Origin: Candidatus Saccharimonadota bacterium
GTDB taxonomy: Bacteria; Patescibacteriota; Saccharimonadia; Saccharimonadales; SLHW01
Direction: 5' to 3'
DNA length: 15,796 nucleotides
Assembly (NCBI GenBank): GCA_007132685.1
Contig: SLOC01000005.1
Location: forward strand, 1 to 15,796
Positions 1 to 5,816 of this stretch are shown piece by piece. Both the position numbers and the translations under genes were made by a program. Under the pieces are notes generated by a model, which was not told the DNA's origin, did no database searches, and worked only from the letters and a program-made list of their open reading frames with translations. Each line of letters starts with the position of its first letter. Position 1 is the stretch's first letter.

Positions 1-578
1 CCACGGAACATATCGCTCTGTTTGTTGTAGCGAACAACGTTCAGACCGGCTTTTTGCAGTTCTTCATCCTTAAAGCCCTTGTCAGACAAGTGTTTGTATA
101 GTGCCTGTCCATCTTCAGGTGCATAACCAATCCGAAAATCGAGCATCGTTTGCTTATCAAAGCCCCGCTTCTGTCGGACATACTTTAGCGCCTCATCATG
201 TTTTGTGAGTTGCCGTTGATAATAACTTGTCGCCTGCTCCAGCGCTTCAAAAAGACGCTCTTTTAATTTGGCGGTGTTTTTATGTGAGCTCGAACGGTAA
301 TCACTTATGTCGATGCCTGCCTTACGGGCGAGAAGCTCCAGCGCTCCCTTAAAATCAACGCCCTCTACCTCCATTACGAAACTAAACATATTGCCGCCCT
401 TACCAGAGCTAAAGTCATGCCAGATTTGCTTCTCTGGGCTAATCATAAAGCTTGGCGTCTTTTCGTTCGTAAAAGGACTAAGCGCCTTGAAGTTACGACC
501 CGAGCGCTTTAGCTCGAGGTAATCCGCGATGACGTCCTCGATTGAGAGTCGACTCTTTATATCCTCTACTGCATCCAT
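1..578 (-). CDS. dnaG: DNA primase DnaG, N-terminal part (runs off the left edge)
   Basis: Replicative primase that makes RNA primers at the fork. The 192 visible residues match the DnaG N-terminus: a P4-type zinc-domain fold (about 1-90) with GRNFKALSPF (27-36), NEKTPSF (38-44), SPEKQIWH (47-54) and GKGGNMFSFVMEVEG (59-73), then the start of the RNA-polymerase domain with FDKQTMLDFRIGYAPED (140-156) and DMFR at the cut end. The four zinc ligands are absent: the usual CPFH reads SPFT (S34, T37) and the usual CFGC reads DFSS (D55, S58). The rest of the domain is well kept, so this looks like a functional domain without zinc rather than decay. Start chosen at the first in-frame ATG (576-578). 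There is no Shine-Dalgarno; a TATACT box lies 11 bases upstream. The catalytic TOPRIM domain lies outside the window. Confidence 0.95.
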   Translation of the reverse strand, partial: MDAVEDIKSRLSIEDVIADYLELKRSGRNFKALSPFTNEKTPSFMISPEKQIWHDFSSGKGGNMFSFVMEVEGVDFKGALELLARKAGIDISDYRSSSHKNTAKLKERLFEALEQATSYYQRQLTKHDEALKYVRQKRGFDKQTMLDFRIGYAPEDGQALYKHLSDKGFKDEELQKAGLNVVRYNKQSDMFR

Positions 579-589
579 AGTCTAGCCTT

Positions 590-595
590 AGTATA
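590..595 (-). promoter_or_regulatory. -10 box (TATACT) for dnaG
   Basis: TATACT on the minus strand, 11 bases before the dnaG ATG. A start site about 6-7 bases after the box leaves a leader of about 5 bases. No convincing -35 box is seen at 16-18 bases. Confidence 0.55.
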
Positions 596-640
596 TAGGT
601 TCACCTAGATGAGTGACAGCGTAAGCAAAAAGCAATCGAC

Positions 641-687
641 GCTTATGAGCTGATAGATGTCGAGCCGAAAGGCTTCAAGCTGTAAGC
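641..687 (+). other. Potential two-part stem-loop with a GAAA tetraloop in the dnaG upstream gap
   Basis: GCTTA (641-645) pairs with TAAGC (683-687), AGCT (648-651) with AGCT (678-681), and GAGCC (662-666) with GGCTT (671-675, one G-U pair) closing a GAAA loop (667-670). A 10-base bulge sits on the left side. The function is unknown. It lies upstream of both divergent -10 boxes, so it would be in neither predicted mRNA. Confidence 0.3.
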
Positions 688-696
688 ATAAGCTGG

Positions 697-702
697 TATC
701 AT
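697..702 (+). promoter_or_regulatory. Extended -10 box (TGG-TATCAT) for the gene at 712
   Basis: TATCAT preceded by TGG (694-696), an extended -10 of the TGn type, 9 bases before the ATG. No Shine-Dalgarno lies between box and ATG, so the transcript would be nearly leaderless. Confidence 0.45.
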
Positions 703-711
703 AAGTTACAA

Positions 712-1302
712 ATGGATCAAAATGACCCTTCCCCTGACTATAGCTTCCTAGAACCAGGGAGCCAAAAAAGCGGCTTCTTCGCGGCCGCAGACAAACAAAA
801 GCGTATCCTTATCGTTGCTGCTGGGGGCGGTATACTGCTTGTTTTCTTGTTGCTATTGGGGGCACTTATTTTCGGTGGTAGAACCGACTTACGACAAGAA
901 CTAGTAACAATTGCGCAGCGCCAAGAAGAAATTGTGCGCATTGCCGAAATCGGACAAGATCAGGCTCGCTCACAAGAAGTACTTACACTCTCAACCATCA
1001 CCAAAGCATCGATTGCGTCATCACAAAACAGTGTCGTAAATCGAGCAAGCGGACTTGGTACATCCCTCGGTTCTTCAGACTTACGCCTGCGTGAAAACCA
1101 GCAAACCACCAGCGAACTTGAGTCAGCCGAACAAGCGAACCGATTCGACGAAGTCTACCTGGAGATACTTCGCGATGAGCTGCTCGCGTATCGAGAAAAT
1201 ATCGAACGTGCAGCTGATCAGGCGACAGGAAATACGTTCGAAATGCTTGATGACCTGTGGCGAGAAGCCAATTTACTGCTCGATACAATCGAAAACATCT
1301 AG
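712..1302 (+). CDS. Single-pass membrane protein of unknown function
   Basis: A 196-residue protein I cannot assign to a named family. An N-terminal cytoplasmic segment (1-29, acidic/polar with a basic KQKR just before the membrane) is followed by one strong transmembrane helix (about 31-54, rich in Leu/Gly/Ala/Val). The rest is a largely helical, polar, Gln/Glu/Arg-rich outer domain (60-196) with likely coiled-coil stretches around 60-90 and 125-190. The positive-inside pattern puts the C-terminal part outside the cell. It has no Cys and no catalytic-looking motif. ATG at 712 is the only sensible start and has no Shine-Dalgarno. Its TAG stop shares the CTAG at 1299-1302 with the stop of the convergent gene. 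I suspect a lineage-restricted protein. Confidence 0.75.
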   Translation: MDQNDPSPDYSFLEPGSQKSGFFAAADKQKRILIVAAGGGILLVFLLLLGALIFGGRTDLRQELVTIAQRQEEIVRIAEIGQDQARSQEVLTLSTITKASIASSQNSVVNRASGLGTSLGSSDLRLRENQQTTSELESAEQANRFDEVYLEILRDELLAYRENIERAADQATGNTFEMLDDLWREANLLLDTIENI

Positions 1303-1646
1303 CCGATTTCCGGCATCGAGTCTGTTTGACTATCGGTCACTAGGTCATAGCTGTGTCGAATAAGCGCCTGCACTTCTTCCCATGGTAATTGACCGCTAAG
1401 GATCAAGGTATTCCAGTGCTTTTTATTCAGGTGGTAGCCAGCTTGTACTGACTCATACTTTTCTCTAAGTAGTTGTGCTAGCTGCGGATCGCACTTAAGA
1501 CTCAGTCTAACTGGTGATTTATTTTCCGCAATCAAGGCAAACATTTTATCGTCAACTTTGTAGACGGCAACTTCTTTGCCGAACGGATAATCCAGTCGGC
1601 TATTGGGCATACTCAAAATGTATTCTTCGACGGTCTTATGGTCCAA
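1299..1646 (-). CDS. MmcQ/YjbR-like (CyaY-like fold) protein
   Basis: A small MmcQ/YjbR family protein, often annotated as DNA-binding, though the molecular role is poorly known. Seen here: an N-terminal helix followed by YILSMPNSRLDYPFG (9-23), VAVYKVDDKMFALI, SPVRLSLKCDP, the GYHLNKKHWNTLIL stretch and a closing helix LIRHSYDLV, in the family order and at the usual size (115 residues). I chose the TTG at 1644-1646 as start because it gives the normal short N-terminus and follows GAGGG (1654-1658) at 8 bases. Longer forms from TTG 1676 or GTG 1661 would add residues with no family match. It overlaps the upstream HAD gene by 11 bases, so the two are translated from one mRNA. Confidence 0.85.
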   Translation of the reverse strand: MDHKTVEEYILSMPNSRLDYPFGKEVAVYKVDDKMFALIAENKSPVRLSLKCDPQLAQLLREKYESVQAGYHLNKKHWNTLILSGQLPWEEVQALIRHSYDLVTDSQTDSMPEIG

Positions 1647-2322
1647 GTTGCGCGCCCTCACTTTCCAGTAGTTCAATTAGTTCGTTGAGCGAATCAATTG
1701 TTCGATCTGCGCCTGCTTCCAATAAAGCCTCTCGTGAACCAAAGCCCTGAGTAAATCCTATGGTTTGCTGAACGCCGGCCGCTTTTCCAGCATACATATC
1801 ACTTTTTCCGTCACCGATGTAAATAACTCTGTCTGGGGTGGTGGCAAGTCTATCAATACACAACAATAGGCCTTCCGGGTCTGGCTTAAATTTTTTGTAC
1901 TGCGTGGTCTCGACGATTTGGTGGAAATACTCGCGAATACCAAATTGATCGAGCCGACCATAGGTCAACTCATTAAACCCAGTGAAAACTCCTAGCAAAT
2001 AATTCTGGTCTCTTAATCTGCGCAAGGACGCTTCTGTATCATCAAATCCTTGTAATAAGTGAAGGTTCTCGTCGTGATGAGCTAAATGCTCACGCTCCAA
2101 ATCATCAACATTTTCAATACCCGGAATAAGCACTCGATACATCTCGGCAATCGGCTTCCCGGTTACTCCTGCCATATCATCACGTGTTACGTCCGTAATA
2201 TTACGAATTGCCAGCACGTGTTCCATCGCTTGATAAATCATCTCGCGAGAATCAAAAAGCACACCATCCATATCGAAAACGACAGCCTCTATTGCCTCCG
2301 GATTTTGTCTTATAGTTTCCAT
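1636..2322 (-). CDS. HAD-superfamily phosphatase (phosphoglycolate phosphatase-like)
   Basis: A subfamily IA HAD hydrolase, 228 residues, with all four motifs: DMDGVLFDS (D17 nucleophile, D19 acid/base), T114 in GVFTGFN, K146 in KKFKPDP, and IGDGKSD (D171, D175). The helical cap lies between motifs I and II (about 25-95), as in Gph/PpaX-type enzymes. The substrate cannot be read from sequence; phosphoglycolate, pyrophosphate or a sugar phosphate are all possible. Start set at ATG 2322, because TTG 2334 and GTG 2331 lie in or right beside the -10 box and none has a Shine-Dalgarno. It is the first gene of a two-gene unit with the YjbR-like gene. Confidence 0.9.
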   Translation of the reverse strand: METIRQNPEAIEAVVFDMDGVLFDSREMIYQAMEHVLAIRNITDVTRDDMAGVTGKPIAEMYRVLIPGIENVDDLEREHLAHHDENLHLLQGFDDTEASLRRLRDQNYLLGVFTGFNELTYGRLDQFGIREYFHQIVETTQYKKFKPDPEGLLLCIDRLATTPDRVIYIGDGKSDMYAGKAAGVQQTIGFTQGFGSREALLEAGADRTIDSLNELIELLESEGAQLGP

Positions 2323-2333
2323 ATTACTCACCA

Positions 2334-2339
2334 AGTATA
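2334..2339 (-). promoter_or_regulatory. -10 box (TATACT) for the HAD gene
   Basis: TTATACT context on the minus strand, with TATACT ending 11 bases before ATG 2322. No Shine-Dalgarno follows, so this predicts a leader of about 5 bases. Confidence 0.5.
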
Positions 2340-2396
2340 AATTATTTCTTCGTGATAAACATAATTACGAACTTCACCTGCCCCTACATATCAAAT

Positions 2397-2424
2397 TCAA
2401 TACGCAAGTCGACTTGCGTATTGA
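2397..2424. repeat. 28-bp perfect palindrome (14-bp arms, no spacer)
   Basis: The left arm TCAATACGCAAGTC is followed directly by its exact reverse complement; a further T-G pair extends it in RNA. A perfect palindrome this long is very unlikely by chance in 15.8 kb (of order 1 in 10,000). It sits 42 bases after the stop of the minus-strand gene at 2466 and about 58 bases before the -10 of the HAD gene. As RNA it makes a 12-bp stem with a TCGA loop, followed on the minus strand by a weak U-run. It could be a weak terminator, an operator or another recognition site. Confidence 0.9.
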
Positions 2425-2465
2425 GAGTACCACGGTGCTGATGTTTGCGTTGAAAGACTGCCTAA

Positions 2466-2753
2466 TTACAGAGCTAGGGGATCTGAAGCTTCCCAGTGTG
2501 CATCTGTGTCTACAGCCAATAAGACTGCTCGTTGGAGAGCCGTGCTGCATACTTCTGATTCGTTTATCGTAGAAACTTCTATCTCTCCACATGCGCGTAC
2601 ACAATTTAGGCATGTTTCTGCGAGATACACAGCGAGATTGCTTCTGTCTATCGCTGGCAGCTCTTCAAGATCCGCAAGTTCACCAGTAAATTCCCCAATG
2701 TCTACTCGTTGAATCTCTGCACATACGCCGGGTTCTGTTTCAGCTACTATCAT
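2466..2753 (-). CDS. Small Cys-rich protein of unknown function (CX2CX3C)
   Basis: A 95-residue acidic protein that I do not recognise. It has five Cys: C11, then C48, C51 and C55 (spacing CX2CX3C within ETCLNCVRACGEI), and C69. The central Cys group in an otherwise helical protein suggests a bound metal or Fe-S cluster or redox thiols, but this is inference. Support for a real gene: ATG start, a promoter-like pair upstream (TTTTCA at 2808-2813, TACAAT at 2785-2790, 17-base spacing), a coherent amino-acid composition, and a long flanking gap otherwise lacking genes. The Shine-Dalgarno is weak (GAAAG about 9 bases before the ATG). It has no signal peptide or membrane helix and is flanked on each side by a TCGA-centred hairpin. 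Confidence 0.6.
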   Translation of the reverse strand: MIVAETEPGVCAEIQRVDIGEFTGELADLEELPAIDRSNLAVYLAETCLNCVRACGEIEVSTINESEVCSTALQRAVLLAVDTDAHWEASDPLAL

Positions 2754-2784
2754 GTCTATCGCTTTCTTTTTACTTTATGCCAGC

Positions 2785-2813
2785 ATTGTACTCCGCTATT
2801 TTGATTTTGAAAA
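2785..2813 (-). promoter_or_regulatory. Promoter (TTTTCA-17-TACAAT) for the Cys-rich gene
   Basis: On the minus strand, a -35-like TTTTCA (2808-2813) and a -10 TACAAT (2785-2790) are separated by 17 bases. The start site would leave a leader of about 25 bases before ATG 2753. Unlike the TATACT promoters, it has a recognisable -35. Confidence 0.4.
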
Positions 2814-2892
2814 TAGACGAAAATCAAGTGTTAGCTACGCGTTTTCTCCGCTTGTGCAATTAATAAAGACTCTGATTGAGGCACCGCCTAGC

Positions 2893-2920
2893 TGAACGCA
2901 CCACTCGACTGGTGCGTTCA
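2893..2920. terminator. Hairpin downstream of orn (11-bp stem, TCGA-containing loop)
   Basis: TGAACGCACCA (2893-2903) and TGGTGCGTTCA (2910-2920) are exact inverted repeats around a 6-base loop CTCGAC. It lies 72 bases past the orn stop and upstream of the next promoter, a terminator-like position, but no U-tract follows on the minus strand. It resembles the palindrome at 2397-2424: same 28-bp length, ACGCA in the left arm, TCGA in the centre. The hairpin is certain as sequence; the terminator role is a guess. Confidence 0.45.
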
Positions 2921-2992
2921 CATCTTCTATCGACTATTAGATTTTGGCACGACATGCCAGGTATCAAGTATCAGATATTAAATATAAGTTTA

Positions 2993-3553
2993 TTACTTTT
3001 GCGCTTTCAGCCAATCGAGATAATACTGCAGTTCGGCAATCGACGCCTGGATGTCATCGAAGGCACGGTGGACCTCCTTTTTTTCAAACTCTACGCCATA
3101 CTTGCCCTGCATTAACACCTTCAAACTACTGACGTCGAGCATGCGATAATGCAGCTTCAAATCAAAATTAGGTAACCAATACTTCACAAAGTTTCGGTCG
3201 TTATGAATGGAGTTGCCCGCCAGGATTGCTGGCTCGTCGCCAAAGTGTTTTTTGGTCAGCGCGATGAGCTCCTTCTCAATCTCATCTGCGTCTTGGCCCT
3301 CATCTAGCTTATCGACAAATTCATCGCGGTTTTCAGGAAAATCGCGCCACCAGATATTTTTTTGCATGCGACTGAGCACTGTTTTTTTATTTTGCTTGAA
3401 CCGGGCTTCGTAACTGCCTAGAGTTTTAAACTGAAAGTCAGTCACCTCCACTGCCACCTCGAGCAATACGTCCTTCTCTGGCTCTAGTCCAGTCATCTCT
3501 AAATCCATCCAGAGGAGTTTGGTCGGGAATTGTTTTTTCGTCTGAGCCGTCAT
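2993..3553 (-). CDS. orn: Oligoribonuclease (DEDDh 3'-5' exoribonuclease)
   Basis: Degrades 2-5 nucleotide RNA fragments left by other RNases to mononucleotides. 186 residues, the normal size. The DEDDh active site is complete: D17 and E19 in WMDLEMTGL, D119 in NSIHNDRNF, and H162 with D167 in HRAFDDIQ. The start is ATG 3553, which gives the short N-terminus typical of Orn before the LLWMDLEMTG strand. There is no Shine-Dalgarno; a TATACT box lies 9 bases upstream, so the mRNA should be leaderless or nearly so. It appears to be a single-gene unit, divergent from the VanY-like gene. An epibiotic bacterium that takes up and recycles nucleic-acid fragments would need such an enzyme; that link is inference. 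Confidence 0.95.
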   Translation of the reverse strand: MTAQTKKQFPTKLLWMDLEMTGLEPEKDVLLEVAVEVTDFQFKTLGSYEARFKQNKKTVLSRMQKNIWWRDFPENRDEFVDKLDEGQDADEIEKELIALTKKHFGDEPAILAGNSIHNDRNFVKYWLPNFDLKLHYRMLDVSSLKVLMQGKYGVEFEKKEVHRAFDDIQASIAELQYYLDWLKAQK

Positions 3554-3562
3554 TAGTTAGCT

Positions 3563-3568
3563 AGTATA
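3563..3568 (-). promoter_or_regulatory. -10 box (TATACT) for orn
   Basis: TTATACT context on the minus strand, with TATACT ending 9 bases before the orn ATG and no Shine-Dalgarno between. Confidence 0.55.
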
Positions 3569-3658
3569 ACGAGATTCCGTGTTGTTTGCACGAAACAGTG
3601 TTGTCGAGCTGCGCCGTCAGTTTGACTACGAATCAACTATTGTCTGTTTGCTGTTGGC

Positions 3659-3681
3659 TATCAGGTAGCAAATATCAGGTA
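3659..3681. repeat. Two copies of TATCAGGTA
   Basis: Exact 9-base direct repeats at 3659-3667 and 3673-3681 (14-base period), just before the vanY-like promoter. Near-copies occur at 2962-2977 on the other side of orn. They could be an activator/repressor site or simple-repeat debris. Confidence 0.4.
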
Positions 3682-3699
3682 TTTCTATATACGGCAGCT

Positions 3700-3708
3700 T
3701 GTTATACT
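3700..3708 (+). promoter_or_regulatory. Extended -10 box (TGT-TATACT) for the VanY-like gene
   Basis: TGTTATACT, identical to the box before argS (11870-11878, minus strand). TATACT ends 8 bases before ATG 3717, which predicts a leaderless transcript. Confidence 0.6.
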
Positions 3709-3716
3709 GGGGTTGC

Positions 3717-4538
3717 ATGAAAAAACGCATTATCGTTATCACAGCTGTTGCCCTGTTAATTGTTGTAGCACTTTTTGTGCTCGCAGAACGAGCCAATGCA
3801 CCCACGCGTGATGCCATAGACGAAACCGAACAAGCGTCTAGTGAGCGAGCTGAGCAACCCGAGCAACAGCCAGAAGAACTAGGCTTCGATGTGAACAAAC
3901 ACAGTATCGACGAGCCAGGTAGCCCATGGTGGATTGTTAACCGTGAGCGGCCCCTTCCAGACGGTTATGTGCCACCAGATTTAACCGTGCCGAGCGTTCG
4001 TTTGCGACTCGACTCTTCAGCAGAGCAGATGCAGTTTAGTCAACAGGCTACACCAGCAGTCGAGGCAATGTTTGCCGCTGCGCAAGATGATGGAATAGAG
4101 CTGGTGTTTGGTAGTGGCTACCGTTCTGAATCGCTTCAGCGACAATTCTATGAATCGTATGTCGAAAGGGACGGCCAAGAGGCTGCCGATCGTTACTCGG
4201 CCCGCCCAGGCACCAGCGAGCACCAAACTGGTTTGGCGGTTGACGTCACCTCGCCAAGCCTTACCTGTCACCTAGAAATATGTTTTGAGGACACGCCACA
4301 GGGTGAGTGGGTGGCCGAAAATGCGCACGAGTACGGATTTATCATCAGGTACCTTGATGACAAGGAACACATAACCGGCTTTCAGTATGAACCCTGGCAT
4401 CTCCGCTACGTCGGCGAAGAACTAGCAACGGAACTATATGAATCTAATCAAACCATGGAAGAATTCTTCGACGTTGTAGCCTACTACCCACCAGTTCTCG
4501 CAGTCGCTCGCCTGGGTGGCTGCGCATGTTGCTGTTAG
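3717..4538 (+). CDS. VanY-type D-alanyl-D-alanine carboxypeptidase (peptidase M15B), membrane-anchored
   Basis: A zinc peptidase that trims the terminal D-Ala from peptidoglycan stems outside the membrane. 273 residues: basic N-terminus and one membrane helix (about 4-23, anchor or uncleaved signal), an acidic linker (31-65), then the M15 domain with FGSGYRS (131-137), SARPGTSEHQTGLAVDV (161-177; zinc ligands H169 and D176) and EPWHLRYVG (225-233; E225 catalytic, H228 zinc ligand). C184 and C189 could form a disulfide. The last residues, GGCACCC, give four Cys in a five-residue tail, unusual for this family. ATG 3717 is preferred over an upstream TTG (3699) that overlaps the promoter. It converges on the CapA-like gene, another envelope enzyme. 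Confidence 0.9.
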   Translation: MKKRIIVITAVALLIVVALFVLAERANAPTRDAIDETEQASSERAEQPEQQPEELGFDVNKHSIDEPGSPWWIVNRERPLPDGYVPPDLTVPSVRLRLDSSAEQMQFSQQATPAVEAMFAAAQDDGIELVFGSGYRSESLQRQFYESYVERDGQEAADRYSARPGTSEHQTGLAVDVTSPSLTCHLEICFEDTPQGEWVAENAHEYGFIIRYLDDKEHITGFQYEPWHLRYVGEELATELYESNQTMEEFFDVVAYYPPVLAVARLGGCACCC

Positions 4539-4628
4539 TTAATTTTTTTGAGTTAAAACAAGTTGCTCGTCATTAGTTAGCGGGTAAGCGTGAAACACAA
4601 TAAAGACTAAGCTATTGTAGAAAAAATT
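4539..4628. other. Convergent gap between the VanY-like and CapA-like genes
   Basis: 90 bases with T7 (4543-4549) right after the VanY stop and A6T4 (4621-4630) at the capA stop, which reads as a T-run on the minus strand. These could be the U-tracts of weak bidirectional termination, but I see no GC-rich stem. A 14-base sequence here (4568-4581) repeats the one at 3548-3561. Confidence 0.35.
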
Positions 4629-5816
4629 TTATTCAAGGTAATTTTCTGTGTTTAATATTTTTATATCAGTAAGCTGATTGAGTACATTTGTTAGGTGTTG
4701 GCGTTCAGCTTGAACTGTCGTGTCGAGCTGGTTCCGCCCAAAGTAGCTATCGTCTACTCCATCAAGCGCATACATCTGAAGATTGCGGCGTGCTAAAAGA
4801 TTCTGGGCATCAGCCTCTTCGGCTGACCATTCATAGTGACTATACACCGGCAAAGCACCGATTGACTGCACCGAAAAATCGTCTGGATCAAGGTCTATCA
4901 CCGCGATGACACTCACTAGCGTATCGGCGGGAATTTGTGTGTTCAGAAAGTTTCCGAGTGAATACCATACGATGGCTTCACTGCCATCACCCCTGTCAAT
5001 TCGATCAACTGGCTGTAGTGTATGCGGACCATGACCGAACACAAAATCTGCACCAGCCTCAGCTATAGTTGTAGCAATTTCTCTTTGTTCAGCGCTCTCG
5101 CTGGTGTCATATTCTATTCCCCAGCGCATACTAACGAGTACTATATCGGCATTCTCTCTGGCTTCCATTATCTCGCTGGTGGCAGTTGCTTCGTCATACA
5201 TGACCAAGCTGTAGTCATTTGGCACAGGTTCATTGCTGTAGGTGCTGTAGGACAAAAATGCAAAGGTTGTATCACCGACTTCGAAGTAGCTGATTTGCTC
5301 GCGCTCCGGCTGGTTACGGTGCGCGCCCGCAGTTGCCAACACATCACGGTCTTGCCAATCGGCGACCATAGCGTCTACCAATCCTTCGCCTTTGTCATAG
5401 GTATGATTAGTACCTAGGTTGATTACGTTACAGCCAAGCTGCTCCATGCCATCATGCCACTCGAGTGGGGCATTAAAAATCGGAAAACCTGATATACCAA
5501 ACTCTTCCCCGCCGGCTGGCGTCGCCTCATTGCAGAAGCGCACATCAGCTGCATCAAAATATGGCTGCATATTCTGCATCAATGAATAAAAATCGTAACT
5601 GCCGTTATCTTGCGCATTTGCAATCACGGAATCATGCGCAATCATATCGCCAGTCGCGATGATGCGCAATCGGTCTAACGCGTTACCTGTTTGATCGTTT
5701 GTCGCCGTATCAGTTCCTGGAGCTTCGCCGTTGTCACGAGTGAACTGCCACACTACAAAACCAGCCAAGAGCACTACTAGAGCCGCGATGAGCAAGAATA
5801 GTTTTTTATTTTGCAT
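4629..5816 (-). CDS. CapA/PGA_cap-family metallophosphatase-like protein, membrane-anchored
   Basis: A CapA-type protein with a metallophosphatase fold, named for poly-gamma-glutamate capsule synthesis; many members act on other, unknown envelope substrates. 395 residues: one N-terminal membrane helix (about 5-23), an acidic linker, then IIATGDMIAHD (52-62), NEATP (97-101), LGTNHTYDKG (134-143), VSMRWGIEY (228-236), FGHGPHTLQP (260-269) and WYSLGNF (284-290). Most metal-site motifs are intact, but the usual HWG His is Arg (R231). I chose ATG 5816 because GGAGGGG lies about 6-12 bases upstream; the in-frame ATG at 5837 lacks this. It overlaps msrB by 11 bases and is the last gene of the argS run. 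No capB/capC is nearby, so a capsule role is unsupported. Confidence 0.85.
   Translation of the reverse strand: MQNKKLFLLIAALVVLLAGFVVWQFTRDNGEAPGTDTATNDQTGNALDRLRIIATGDMIAHDSVIANAQDNGSYDFYSLMQNMQPYFDAADVRFCNEATPAGGEEFGISGFPIFNAPLEWHDGMEQLGCNVINLGTNHTYDKGEGLVDAMVADWQDRDVLATAGAHRNQPEREQISYFEVGDTTFAFLSYSTYSNEPVPNDYSLVMYDEATATSEIMEARENADIVLVSMRWGIEYDTSESAEQREIATTIAEAGADFVFGHGPHTLQPVDRIDRGDGSEAIVWYSLGNFLNTQIPADTLVSVIAVIDLDPDDFSVQSIGALPVYSHYEWSAEEADAQNLLARRNLQMYALDGVDDSYFGRNQLDTTVQAERQHLTNVLNQLTDIKILNTENYLE

Larger units (their letters stand above)
2754..2992. other. 239-base gap between orn and the Cys-rich gene
   Basis: It holds the promoter at 2785-2813, the hairpin at 2893-2920 and, next to the orn stop, two overlapping near-copies of TATCARGTA (2962-2977). 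I see no convincing short gene and no tRNA-like fold. Confidence 0.5.

Noticed and set aside
1647..1676. Longer start (TTG 1676) for the YjbR-like gene
   Set aside because: The extra 10 residues do not fit the family, and the TTG at 1646 has a well-spaced GAGGG.
2397..2424. Palindrome as an ordinary intrinsic terminator
   Set aside because: Only a three-U run follows on the minus strand and none on the plus strand; kept as an inverted repeat of open function.
3699..3716. TTG at 3699 as the start of the VanY-like gene
   Set aside because: It overlaps the extended -10 box and would add MLYWGC before a normal basic signal/anchor N-terminus starting at ATG 3717.
5022..5417. 131-codon open frame on the plus strand inside the CapA-like gene
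   Set aside because: Antisense to conserved CapA motifs, with no recognisable protein features; a mirror frame.
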